NCBI GenBank assembly: GCA_029973955.1
Contig: JARKQJ010000100.1
Location: 1 to 33,031, forward strand
DNA: 33,031 nucleotides
Origin: Paludibaculum sp.
GTDB taxonomy: Bacteria > Acidobacteriota > Terriglobia > Bryobacterales > Bryobacteraceae
Direction: 5' to 3'
Shown: piece after piece, positions 16,849 to 24,980 of the stretch
Layout: each line of letters starts with the position of its first letter
How positions within the stretch are numbered: position 1 is the first letter of the stretch
The notes under the pieces: model-generated
Told to the model about the DNA's origin: nothing
Seen by the model: only the letters and a program-made list of their open reading frames with translations
Database searches by the model: none
Program-made: the position numbers and the translations under genes

Positions 16849-17940
16849 CTAGATTAGTCTATGCCAGTCGCCAACAGCTTCGCCACGCAGGCGGTCGTCC
16901 CAGAGGGCCAGCGCCTGAAGCACGAAAGCGGTGGAGACGGGATTGCAGTAGTTCGAAAGTGCGCCGTGGCGACGGCCGAAATTGAAGCCGCCGTCGTGGC
17001 GGATGTCGGCGGATGAGATCTGAAAACTGGCGGCGGAGGCGGCTTCCTCGGCGGCTTCGGCCTCGTTCAGGCTAACGGCGCCGGCGGCATCGGCCCACAG
17101 GCGGACTCGCAGGAGTTGCGCGTTCACGTCGGAGCGCTCGAACTCTTCTCGAATGGAGCGCAGTTCAAAGGAGGTCCGCTCGATCCCCTCGGCGAGGGCG
17201 GCGCGCACTTCAGCGCGCTCCACGCGGGCCAGCAGGGCTTCCAGGAAGTAGCTGTAGGCGTGGAGGCGATCCATACGGCGCTGCCGGTCGGGCTCGTTGG
17301 AGAGGAACTGCGAGTGAGTTCGCAGGGCGCGCTGGAGGGCGGTTTCGAAGTCGGCTTCAAAGAGCCGGTTGCCAGTTGCGGCGGCGAGGTCGAGCCAGCC
17401 CAGGGCGGACTTGAGCTGGTAGCAGTCTGAAGAGCGCGACCAACGCGAATCGCGCGGCAGGGGCTCCTTGCCGGGCAGAATCAGGATGGGATCGATGTCG
17501 TCTTTCGTGACGAAGTCCCGGCTCATCGATTCGCCGCATTGAACCGCGACGTCCAGGTAGCGCTGGTTTGAGGTGGCCTTCCAAAGGCGGACCAGGGCGC
17601 GGACGATAATGCCGTTGTCGAAGAAGTAGGAGTGGTGTTCCGGCAACTGGCCGTCGGCGGACCATTCGAAGGGCATGGCCTGCGCTTCGGCGTTCCAGGC
17701 GGCGCAGAGCAGGTCTCCGGCGCGGCGCGCGGCTTCGAGATAGGAGGGCTCGCCGGTGCGGGTGGACAACTCCAGCAGCGCCGACACAGCGTAGCCGGTG
17801 ATTTCGGTGGAGATGCGGGCGTTGCGGCCTTCGGAGATATAGTGGTAACGGGCCACGCCACCTTCAGGCTCCTGAATTCCGGAGAGGAGAAACCAACGTC
17901 CCGCGCGTTGGAGAAAAGACGGGGTAGGAGTGGTACTCAA
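16849..17940 (-). CDS. Predicted (alpha/alpha)-barrel-like protein linked to glycan synthesis, function unknown
   Basis: 363 residues from TTG 17940. The open frame continues to 18375, but that part is an Arg/Pro/His-rich shadow over the neighbouring gene. AAGGGA 12 bases before the TTG is a weak Shine-Dalgarno, and TACAAT at 17983-17978 could be its -10. Repeated helical segments with aromatic and small residues (GYAVSALLELSTRTGEPSYL, FFDNGIIVRALVRLWKATSN, NPVSTAFVLQALALW) suggest an alpha/alpha toroid, as in GH88/GH76-like or prenyltransferase-type folds. No catalytic residues can be named. It is coupled by a one-base gap to the glycosyltransferase gene, so a role in polysaccharide processing or assembly is likely by context. 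Confidence 0.65.
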   Translation of the reverse strand: MSTTPTPSFLQRAGRWFLLSGIQEPEGGVARYHYISEGRNARISTEITGYAVSALLELSTRTGEPSYLEAARRAGDLLCAAWNAEAQAMPFEWSADGQLPEHHSYFFDNGIIVRALVRLWKATSNQRYLDVAVQCGESMSRDFVTKDDIDPILILPGKEPLPRDSRWSRSSDCYQLKSALGWLDLAAATGNRLFEADFETALQRALRTHSQFLSNEPDRQRRMDRLHAYSYFLEALLARVERAEVRAALAEGIERTSFELRSIREEFERSDVNAQLLRVRLWADAAGAVSLNEAEAAEEAASAASFQISSADIRHDGGFNFGRRHGALSNYCNPVSTAFVLQALALWDDRLRGEAVGDWHRLI

Positions 17941-18029
17941 AACGGCAGAAATCCCTTGTAAAAGAACGCTATTCCGTATTGTAGCGAACTCTGGCGGGCG
18001 CCTGAGGGCCTGAGGAACGGAGCGGCGAA

Positions 18030-19676
18030 TTACTGGGCGGCTTGTCGCGGGCGCAGGACCATCACGATTCGCGGGGGCAGTTGCGGATTGGCGGCGGTGA
18101 AGGCGGAGGCGGCGGCGAGCGTGGCGTCGGCCAGTTCGGAGGACGTATGCGAATCCGCCGCGAGCAGCGCCTGGCCGAGGCCGAGTTCGCCCCACGCCTG
18201 CCCGTCTGCATTGACGGCCCCGGGAATGGCGGAAGACACGATGGCCAAGGCGTCGCCGGGCCTGATCTCGATCTCTTCCTGGCGGAAGACAATCTCCTCC
18301 GCGCCCGGAGTGATGGCCTCCCCGCAGGCCTGCAAGCGTGTGACCTGCGCCCCGTCCGTGCCCCGCACCAGGCACAAGGGCGGATAGATGCCCGCGTTGA
18401 CGTACTGTAGCCGGTTGGAGCCGCAGGCGTAACGCGCGCAGAAGAGAGCGATGGGCGGCAGGCCAGCAGCGGAGAACTCCAGCGCGCGGCGTGTGGATTC
18501 GAGCAGTTCAGCCAGGTCTTCGTTGTAAGCGCGGGCACGCGTGCGCAGGATCGCCTGCAACTGGACCAGCCGCACGGAAGCCTCTTCGGCGGGGCCGTGG
18601 ATCTCGGCCAGGAAGATGGCGATGGCCCGGCCCGGCAGAGCGAGAACATCGTAGAAGACGCCCATGGGTTCCTTGCCAACCCACTGGCGGGCGGCGAAGT
18701 CGAGATCCGGAATGTCCGGGCGTTCGGGAGGAACCAGGTGCATCAGCGTGGCGCGGGCCGAACGCGCCGAAGCCTGCGCCTCCGCCGTATCAATCACGCG
18801 TTGGAACTCCGGAGTGGCGCGCATGGCGGCGGAGAGCAGGCGGCTGGCCTGGGCCGACATGGCCTGGGCGAAGCCGGCATGGTGGGGACCGTAGTCCCGA
18901 TCCTCCGGCATAGGCCCCAGGACGAAGAAGCCCTCCAGTTGCAGTCCCACCTGCAGAGGCACCACCAGCCGCGCGTCCATCGAAGCCAGATGCTCCTGCT
19001 CAACCGCGAGCTGCTCGGCATCGCCATAGGACCAGCGCAGAGGCAGCGCGGCGCGCGCGTCGAAGACACGCAGGGGGCTGAAGTTCCAGCCTGCCGAAAG
19101 CGCGGCGTGGAGGAGGGAGCTGGTGGAAAACGTGGGCGCGGATTCGGGCGGCTGTGGCGCGCTCTCCGAGCAGGCGTAGACTTCATCGGAAACGAGAAAC
19201 AGGTAGGCGTGCCGGCAGCCGAGCTCCTGCACCAGAATGCGACAGGCGCGGCGCAGGATCTCTCCCTGGTCGAAGATGCCTTCCAATTCGTGACAGGCGG
19301 CTTCGGCCCGCAGCCGCCAGTCTCGCGCTTCGGCCGAGCGGCGCAGCGCCCAGGCGTGCAACTGCTTCCATCCATAGTCCAGCGAGAACGCCATCACGGA
19401 TGCGCCGATCAGCACCACCGAGAGCCGCATGGCGAGCTGCTCGGGCGCGCTCACCTGAAAGAGGAAGGCCGCCGTGATGGCAACCGCGGTGCCCACCAGC
19501 AGCGGCCGCAAGCCTCGAACGGAACCGGAATGGCGGCCCGCCCATGTGACCCCCAGCCGGAGCCGGAATCCACGCGCCGAAAGCGCGATGCCCACCACCA
19601 AGGACAGATAGAGCAGGATGAGGCTGACCCAGACCAGCAAGGTGAGCCACTGCATGCCGTCCAGGTCAATGGGCAT
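18030..19676 (-). CDS. Membrane-anchored GAF plus degenerate SpoIIE/PP2C-like phosphatase
   Basis: 548 residues. Three predicted membrane helices lie in the first 100 (LVWVSLILLYLSLVVGIAL, LLVGTAVAITAAFLF, LSVVLIGASVMAFSL). A GAF-like region follows at about 125-285 (ILRRACRILVQELGCRHAYLFL, LVVPLQVGLQLEGFFVLG). The last 240 residues have the SpoIIE/RsbU layout. However, the metal-binding signature GGDxYD is MGVFYD (338-343), ADVxGKG is AEIHGPA (357-363), and the C-terminal DDxT motif is missing before IVMVLRP. It is therefore probably a pseudophosphatase or sensor rather than an active Ser/Thr phosphatase. It lies between a permease and glycan genes on the same strand. Confidence 0.8.
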   Translation of the reverse strand: MPIDLDGMQWLTLLVWVSLILLYLSLVVGIALSARGFRLRLGVTWAGRHSGSVRGLRPLLVGTAVAITAAFLFQVSAPEQLAMRLSVVLIGASVMAFSLDYGWKQLHAWALRRSAEARDWRLRAEAACHELEGIFDQGEILRRACRILVQELGCRHAYLFLVSDEVYACSESAPQPPESAPTFSTSSLLHAALSAGWNFSPLRVFDARAALPLRWSYGDAEQLAVEQEHLASMDARLVVPLQVGLQLEGFFVLGPMPEDRDYGPHHAGFAQAMSAQASRLLSAAMRATPEFQRVIDTAEAQASARSARATLMHLVPPERPDIPDLDFAARQWVGKEPMGVFYDVLALPGRAIAIFLAEIHGPAEEASVRLVQLQAILRTRARAYNEDLAELLESTRRALEFSAAGLPPIALFCARYACGSNRLQYVNAGIYPPLCLVRGTDGAQVTRLQACGEAITPGAEEIVFRQEEIEIRPGDALAIVSSAIPGAVNADGQAWGELGLGQALLAADSHTSSELADATLAAASAFTAANPQLPPRIVMVLRPRQAAQ

Positions 19677-19743
19677 GGGCTAGCCGAACCTCAACTTTTC
19701 CCGCAGCTTGTGTGCGAGGCCAGGCCAGCCGCCCCGTGGATGG

Positions 19744-21237
19744 CTACGATGCCAGGGCACTGTTCTTTCTCCCGAAGGCAAAGTAGATGACGATGCCGAC
19801 GATCGACCAGCCGACGAACCGGATCCAGGTCTCGAGCGGCAGCCCCATCATGAGCACCAGACAACTGACCATGGACAGGACGGGGAAGACCGGTCCGAAG
19901 GGAACCCGGAACGACCCGCCGCGGTGGGGCTGCGTCTTCCTGAGGACCAGCACGCCGGCGGAGACGACGAAGAAAGCAAACAACGTTCCGATGGAAGAGA
20001 GATCGGCGAAGGTGCCCACGTCCCACACACCCGAGGGGATGGCGACGGCAAAGCCGGCAATCCAGGTGGAGATGTGCGGCGTGCGGTGCACGGGGTGGAT
20101 GCGGGAGAAGAACTTGGGTAACAGGCCATCGCGGCTCATGGCGAACCAGACCCGCGCCTGGCCGTATTGGAACACCAGCAGCGAGGAGACCATGCCACCC
20201 AGGGCGCCGATGTCCACCCACTTCCAGAGCGTGTTCATGTTGAGGGCCTTGAGGGCCCCGACCACGGGAGCGGCGTTGTTCAGCGTGCGCCAGTCGGCAA
20301 TGCCGGTCAGGATCACGGCCACGCCGATGTACAGGACACTGCAGACCACCAGAGTGCCAAGGATGCCGATGGGGAGGTCGCGCTGCGGGTTCTTGCACTC
20401 TTCGGCGGCGGTGGAGACCGAATCGAAGCCGATGTAGGTAAAGAAGACGATGGCCGCGCCGGTGAGCACGCCGGTGTAGCCGTTCGGCAGGAAGGGCTTC
20501 CAGTGCGAGGAGTCCACCACGCGCGCGGCGCCGAAGATGAAGATGAGGATGGCCGCCACCTTCACCAGAACCATGATGTCGTTGGCTCGGGCGCTTTCTT
20601 TAATGCCGTAGACCAGGAGCCAGGTGAGCAGCATCACGACGAGAAAGCCGGGCAGATTGAACCAGGCGCCGGTCCATTCCCCGCCCTGAATCGCTGGAGT
20701 CGTGAGCTGCGGTGGAAGTTGAAAGCCGAATACGCCTTCCACCATATGTGTGACGTGAGCGGAGAAGCCCACGGCCACCGCCATGTTGGAGACCGCGTAC
20801 TCCAGCACCAGGTTCCAGCCGATCATCCAGGCCGTGAACTCGCCCAGCGTGGCATAGGCGTAAGTGTAAGCCGAGCCCGCCACCGGGATGGCGCAGGCCA
20901 TCTCCGCGTAGCAGAGAGCGGCAAAGCCGCAAACCAGGGCGGTGATGAAAAACGAAAGGGCCACACCGGGTCCTGCGCCCGGGCGGCCGATGGTGAAGTT
21001 GGAGGCGTTGCCGCTCATCAACAGGTCCAGCAATGGAACGTTGAGCAGCGAGTGGTAAGTGCGCACCTCCCCCGCGGCAGCCGTGCCGGTGAGGATGAAG
21101 ATGCCGGAGCCGATGACGGCGCCGATGCCCAGCGCCATCAGGGACCACGCGCCCAGAGTCCGCTGGAGCCTTTTGTCCGGCTCGTCTGAGGCAGCGATCA
21201 GAGCGTCGATGCTCTTAGTGCGAAAGAGCTGATTCAC
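19744..21237 (-). CDS. APC-family amino acid permease (YfnA/CAT type)
   Basis: 497 residues from GTG 21237, chosen because GGAG lies 6-7 bases before it; an in-frame ATG at 21264 would add nine residues over that site. The N-terminus NQLFRTKSIDALI is the usual start of the YfnA/cationic amino acid transporter branch. The consensus first helix LGIGAVIGSGIFILTGTAAAG carries the GSG substrate-binding loop of the APC fold. Later segments include CYAEMACAIPVAGSAYTYAYA and YIGFDSVSTAAEECKNPQRDLP, both diagnostic. About 12-14 membrane helices. It takes up amino acids, identity unknown. Upstream on the same strand are the small basic protein and uvrD. Confidence 0.92.
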   Translation of the reverse strand: MNQLFRTKSIDALIAASDEPDKRLQRTLGAWSLMALGIGAVIGSGIFILTGTAAAGEVRTYHSLLNVPLLDLLMSGNASNFTIGRPGAGPGVALSFFITALVCGFAALCYAEMACAIPVAGSAYTYAYATLGEFTAWMIGWNLVLEYAVSNMAVAVGFSAHVTHMVEGVFGFQLPPQLTTPAIQGGEWTGAWFNLPGFLVVMLLTWLLVYGIKESARANDIMVLVKVAAILIFIFGAARVVDSSHWKPFLPNGYTGVLTGAAIVFFTYIGFDSVSTAAEECKNPQRDLPIGILGTLVVCSVLYIGVAVILTGIADWRTLNNAAPVVGALKALNMNTLWKWVDIGALGGMVSSLLVFQYGQARVWFAMSRDGLLPKFFSRIHPVHRTPHISTWIAGFAVAIPSGVWDVGTFADLSSIGTLFAFFVVSAGVLVLRKTQPHRGGSFRVPFGPVFPVLSMVSCLVLMMGLPLETWIRFVGWSIVGIVIYFAFGRKNSALAS

Positions 21238-21318
21238 GGGCGGCTCCAAGGAATGGGAAAGCACAAGGGCCGTTCGCTGCCGGCCCCTGCGCGGAATCAG
21301 GTAGAAGTGGCTGAGCGG

Positions 21319-21480
21319 CTAGCGCTTACGCTGTCCCTTGACCAGGACCTTCACCTTCTTCTTCTTCTCGCCGCGGGCGTGTTCGCGGGGCTGCAGCGGG
21401 CTCTTCTCGTCGGCCGCCTTGCGCGCCTTGCGCTTGACTTCCTTGCGTTCCGTCTTGTCGGTGATGCTCTTGGTGTTCAT
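21319..21480 (-). CDS. Small very basic protein, 53 residues
   Basis: This gene lies in the gap between uvrD and the permease. It starts at ATG 21480 with GAGGA about 6 bases upstream, and ends with TAG at 21319. The protein has 20 or so Lys/Arg among 53 residues, including KKKK, and no hydrophobic core (segments: MNTKSITDKTERKEVKRKAR at the start, KKKKVKVLVKGQRKR at the end). It resembles no family I know; a nucleic-acid or ribosome-binding role is suggested by charge alone. The start is 25 bases after the uvrD stop on the same strand, so it is likely read from the uvrD transcript. Confidence 0.7.
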   Translation of the reverse strand: MNTKSITDKTERKEVKRKARKAADEKSPLQPREHARGEKKKKVKVLVKGQRKR

Positions 21481-21505
21481 TCTCAGTCCTCAGTCTTAGT
21501 GAAAA

Positions 21506-23875
21506 TCAGTCGCCGGAAACGATCCCGGCAAACTTGGCGACCAGCTTCTTCAGCCCATGGCCGTGAAAGCTGACAGTGAGTTTGGCGTCGTCCCCATCGC
21601 CTTCTTTCCGGATCACGGTACCGCGGCCGTACTTGGGGTGAACGATGGTGGCTCCGGGACGCAACCCGGCGCCGCGCGCCGCCGGCTTTACTGGCGGCTT
21701 CGCCGAGGGCACACTTGGCGCTGCCGCTCGAGGCGTTGAGACCGCCTTTGGAACCGGCGCTGCAGCGTTCGCCGCGGGTTGGGGCATCTGTTGAGGCGCC
21801 CGCACGCCACGATCGGCGAAGAACTGCGAGATATGGTCCAAAGAATTGTATGTCTTTCCAGTATACGTGTTCCGCCTGGCCACTTCGCGCACGTGTTCGC
21901 GTTCGCCGTAGAGATCGATGGAACCCGGGGCGGAACGGGCCTCGTGCAGCTCCTCGATCAGGTGCGCCGGCACCTCCTGGAGGAAACGGCTGGGCTGGCA
22001 GGGCTCCAGCGGAGAGCCGCCATACTTGCGGCGGGAGCGGGCGCTGGTGAGGTAGAGCCGCTGCATGGCGCGCGTCATGGCCACGTAGCAGAGGCGCCGC
22101 TCTTCTTCGAGCTGATCGTCGTTATCCTTCGAGCGCGAATGAGGGAAGAGCCCTTCCTCCATGCCGGCGATGAACACCACGGGGTACTCCAGACCCTTGG
22201 CATTGTGCATGGTGAGGAGAGAGACCTGGGCTTGCTCGTCGACGGAATCGGCGTCGGAGACCAGGGCGGCGTAGTCGAGAAAGTCGCGCAGCGTATCCCC
22301 GCGTTCGGCGGCGTCGGCGGCGGCGGAGACGAGTTCCTCGAGGTTGCCCAGTTTGGACTCGGACTCCGGCGTGCCATCGGTCTCCAGCATCTTGCGGTAG
22401 CCGGTGAGGTCGAGCACCTGCTGCAGCAGGAGGTCCGGCGTGTTCTGCGTGGCGGCGTCGCGGAGCTGGTCGATCAGCCGCCGGAAAGCGGCCAGCGCGG
22501 CCCCGGCGCGAGCGCCCATGAGGTGTTCATCCACGGCCGCGCCGATCGCTTCCCACAGCGTGAGCACGCGGCGCTGGGCGATCTCTTCCAACTGGTCCGC
22601 GGTGGTCTTGCCGATGCCGCGCGCCGGCACGTTGAGAATGCGCAGCATCGAGATGGAGTCGCGCGGATTCAGGATGACGTTCAGGTAGGCGAGCGCGTCC
22701 TTCACTTCCGCGCGCTGGTAGAAGCTGAAGCCGCCGACGACGATGTACTTGCGCATGTAGCGGCGCAGCGCTTCTTCAATCTGGCGGGACTGCGAGTTGG
22801 TGCGGTAGAGGATGGCGATGCGGGCTTCCGGGTCCCGCCGGATGATCTTTTCGATGGTATCGGCGATGAAGAGGGCTTCCTGTTCGCCGTCGGCGGCCTC
22901 GTAGTGGCAGACAGGATCGCCCGTGGCGCCGTCGGTCCAGAGAGTTTTGCCCTTGCGCGCGACATTGCGCTCCACCACGCGGGAGGCGGCTTCCAGGATG
23001 TTCTTCGTCGAACGGTAGTTCTGCTCCAGGCGGATCACCTGGGCGCCGGGGTAGTCGCGCTCGAAATCGAGGATGTTGCGGATGTCGGCGCCGCGCCAAC
23101 CGTAAATGGACTGGTCTTCGTCGCCGACCACCGCCACGTTGGAGTGCGCCACGGAGAGCAGCCGCATCAGCTCGTACTGGCTGCGGTTGGTGTCCTGATA
23201 CTCGTCGATCATCAGGAACTGCAGGCGCCGGTTCCAGGCCTGGCGGATCTCGGCGTCGTGGTGGAGCAGGCGCACGGCCTCCAGCAGCAGGTCGTCAAAA
23301 TCGAGCGCGTTGGCGGCCTCCAGCGCCTGCTGGTATTGCTCATAGACTACGGCAAGGCGGGTGGCCTTGGGGTCCGCCGACGCTTTGTAGAACTCTGCCG
23401 GACCCTGCTTCTGGTTCTTGGCGTGGCTGATGCGCGACAAAGCGGCGCGCGGCTGCATGAACTTGTCGTCGAGCCCCAGCTTCTTATAGATCTGCTTGAT
23501 GATCGCCAGTTGGTTGTCGTCGTCGTAGATCTGGAACTGCGTGGTGAATCCATGGCGAAGATCGGCCAGCGACATACCGTCGCGGCGGAGCAGCCGGACA
23601 CAGAACGAGTGGAATGTGGAGACTTCGGGCCCTGCCTGGCCGGTGTGGCCGAGGAGCTTCAAGACTCGCTCGCGCATCTCCCCGGCAGCCTTGTTCGTGA
23701 AGGTGACGGCGAGTACCGAGGGGCCGTAAATTCCCTTATTTGCAATGAGATGGGCGATTCGGTGAGTGATCACCCGGGTCTTGCCGCTGCCGGCTCCGGC
23801 AAGGATAAGGAGCGGGCCTTCGGTGTGCTCGACGGCACGCCGCTGCTCAGGGTTCAGGCCGGCGAGGAAGTCCAT
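21506..23875 (-). CDS. UvrD/PcrA-type superfamily 1 DNA helicase
   Basis: 789 residues. It begins with the Q-motif LNPEQRRAVEH. Walker A is AGAGSGKT (26-33), motif Ia VTFTNKAAGEM, motif II DEYQDTN (224-230) and motif III GDEDQSIYGWRGA (251-263). Motif IV LEQNYRST, motif V LLTMHNAKGLEYPVVF and motif VI EERRLCYVAMTRA follow in order. The C-terminal 50 residues (GATIVHPKYGRGTVIRKEG) are the Tudor-like RNA polymerase-binding domain typical of PcrA/UvrD. It unwinds DNA 3' to 5' in nucleotide-excision repair and removes stalled complexes. It precedes the small basic protein and permease on the minus strand and is divergent from the sigma-factor gene. Confidence 0.96.
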   Translation of the reverse strand: MDFLAGLNPEQRRAVEHTEGPLLILAGAGSGKTRVITHRIAHLIANKGIYGPSVLAVTFTNKAAGEMRERVLKLLGHTGQAGPEVSTFHSFCVRLLRRDGMSLADLRHGFTTQFQIYDDDNQLAIIKQIYKKLGLDDKFMQPRAALSRISHAKNQKQGPAEFYKASADPKATRLAVVYEQYQQALEAANALDFDDLLLEAVRLLHHDAEIRQAWNRRLQFLMIDEYQDTNRSQYELMRLLSVAHSNVAVVGDEDQSIYGWRGADIRNILDFERDYPGAQVIRLEQNYRSTKNILEAASRVVERNVARKGKTLWTDGATGDPVCHYEAADGEQEALFIADTIEKIIRRDPEARIAILYRTNSQSRQIEEALRRYMRKYIVVGGFSFYQRAEVKDALAYLNVILNPRDSISMLRILNVPARGIGKTTADQLEEIAQRRVLTLWEAIGAAVDEHLMGARAGAALAAFRRLIDQLRDAATQNTPDLLLQQVLDLTGYRKMLETDGTPESESKLGNLEELVSAAADAAERGDTLRDFLDYAALVSDADSVDEQAQVSLLTMHNAKGLEYPVVFIAGMEEGLFPHSRSKDNDDQLEEERRLCYVAMTRAMQRLYLTSARSRRKYGGSPLEPCQPSRFLQEVPAHLIEELHEARSAPGSIDLYGEREHVREVARRNTYTGKTYNSLDHISQFFADRGVRAPQQMPQPAANAAAPVPKAVSTPRAAAPSVPSAKPPVKPAARGAGLRPGATIVHPKYGRGTVIRKEGDGDDAKLTVSFHGHGLKKLVAKFAGIVSGD

Positions 23876-23883
23876 GGGCGGGG

Positions 23884-23900
23884 GTAAACCCTAATCTTAC
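23884..23900 (-). promoter_or_regulatory. 17-bp dyad before uvrD, possible SOS operator
   Basis: GTAAACCCTAATCTTAC has GTAA/TTAC arms and lies 8 bases upstream of the uvrD start. The dyad at lexA is also 17 bp long with GTA...TAC ends. Shared length, ends and position suggest a common operator, but only six bases are shared, so chance is quite possible. Confidence 0.25.
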
Positions 23901-23944
23901 CATGCGCCTAGCGAAAGAAACGGAACGGGACGGGGATGTTGTAA

Positions 23945-23979
23945 CCTAAAGACGAGCAAGGCGCGCCTTTGCATTTAGG
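23945..23979. repeat. Nested inverted repeat between uvrD and the sigma-factor gene
   Basis: A perfect 12-bp palindrome AAGGCGCGCCTT (23958-23969), extended to GCAAGG/CCTTTGC with one bulge, sits inside a second pair CCTAAA (23945-23950) and TTTAGG (23974-23979). No T-run follows, so a terminator is unlikely. In a divergent promoter region of 146 bp this is more likely an operator or a leader hairpin of the sigma-factor mRNA. Confidence 0.5.
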
Positions 23980-24021
23980 ACAGGTAAAGATTTGTAAACA
24001 GCGCCGTGCTCCAAGCGATTC

Positions 24022-24630
24022 ATGCTGGTTGACTTCGAAGTTGTGGAGCGGGCGCGAGCCGGCGATCCGGCGGCGTTCAACGAGGTGGTTACCACCTACC
24101 GTCGGCGCATCTTCGGTACGGTCTCCCGCTTGATCGGCCGTCCGGAGGACGTCGAGGACGTCGCCCAGGAAGTGTTTCTGCGGCTGTATTTCTCGCTGGA
24201 TCAGCTCAGGAGCGCTGAGGTTTTTGAACCGTGGCTGTATCGCTTGACCGTCAACGCGGCTTTGGATTACCTGCGGAAGCGCCGCAAGCGCAAGCTGGAG
24301 TCGCGCGTCTCCGATCTCAGCGATCAGCAGGTGATGCTGGCCGATGCGGCCGCAGGCTCAAGAGTACAGGTAGACGATCAGCAGAGATCGCGCATCCGGG
24401 AGCTAGTGGATTCGCTCCTGAGCGCGGTTTCGGAGGAGGACCGCTTGCTGCTGACGTTGAAGGAAGTAGAAGGCCTCTCGTTGAAGGACCTGGAAAAGAT
24501 CTATCATGTCAACGAGAACGCTCTGAAGGTCCGGTTGTTCCGGGCCAGACAGAGAGTTTTGAAGGCATACGCAACCTCGAAGGACTCGGCCGGGGAAATG
24601 GGTAGAAACGAGAGGGAGCAGGAGCGATGA
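24022..24630 (+). CDS. ECF RNA polymerase sigma factor
   Basis: 202 residues. Region 2 is clear: AFNEVVTTYRRRIFGTVSRL, the region 2.2 helix EDVEDVAQEVFLRLY, and region 2.4 FEPWLYRLTVNAALDYLRKRRKR. After a linker, region 4 has LLLTLKEVEGLSLKDLEKIYHVNENALKVRLFRAR, the -35-binding helix-turn-helix. It redirects RNA polymerase to a small regulon in response to an external signal. Its stop overlaps the next ATG (ATGA, 24627-24630), so translation of the two is coupled. The start lacks an obvious Shine-Dalgarno, so a slightly later start is possible. Confidence 0.93.
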   Translation: MLVDFEVVERARAGDPAAFNEVVTTYRRRIFGTVSRLIGRPEDVEDVAQEVFLRLYFSLDQLRSAEVFEPWLYRLTVNAALDYLRKRRKRKLESRVSDLSDQQVMLADAAAGSRVQVDDQQRSRIRELVDSLLSAVSEEDRLLLTLKEVEGLSLKDLEKIYHVNENALKVRLFRARQRVLKAYATSKDSAGEMGRNEREQER

Positions 24631-24980
24631 AGCACGAACCGGTGAGAAATCAAGAGCACCTGGACCGGCTGCTGGCAGCCTACCGGGATGCTTGTCCGGA
24701 ACCCGAAGCCTCCGTCAATTTCATGCCGGAGTTGTGGGAGCGGATCGACGCATCCCAGCATTGGTCGCGCCAACTCTGGAAGTGGGCCAATAGCCTGGCC
24801 GCGGCTGCCGCCCTGGCCAGTATCTTCTTTATGATGCTGCAGATGATGCCCCGCACCGGCGGAGTGTTTACGTCCTCCACGTACTTGGAAACGCTCGCCG
24901 CGGAACATGACGACAAGGCTCTCTCCGAAATCGCCATGACCGATGCCAGCTCGGCAGTCCAGGAGTCCCCGGCGAAATGA
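24627..24980 (+). CDS. Single-pass membrane protein, putative anti-sigma factor
   Basis: 117 residues. The cytoplasmic N-terminus is helical and acidic (HLDRLLAAYRDACPEPE, FMPELWERIDAS). One membrane helix lies at about 55-74 (NSLAAAAALASIFFMMLQMM), and a 40-residue tail faces the periplasm. There is no HxxxCxxC zinc anti-sigma motif and only one Cys. The anti-sigma role is inferred from position: its start overlaps the sigma stop, and it is followed, again by ATGA overlap, by a CnrX-like periplasmic protein. In size and layout it parallels CnrY. Confidence 0.65.
   Translation: MKHEPVRNQEHLDRLLAAYRDACPEPEASVNFMPELWERIDASQHWSRQLWKWANSLAAAAALASIFFMMLQMMPRTGGVFTSSTYLETLAAEHDDKALSEIAMTDASSAVQESPAK

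Noticed and set aside
15570..16985. 471-codon plus-strand ORF over the glycosyltransferase
   Set aside because: No family resemblance; the minus-strand GT2 and GT4 motifs are intact.
17941..18375. N-terminal extension of the barrel-like protein
   Set aside because: Arg/Pro/His-rich translation of the opposite frame of the SpoIIE-like gene; the protein fold starts after the TTG at 17940.
21779..23887. 702-codon plus-strand ORF over uvrD
   Set aside because: The minus strand encodes a complete helicase with motifs I-VI in order; the plus frame is a low-complexity shadow.
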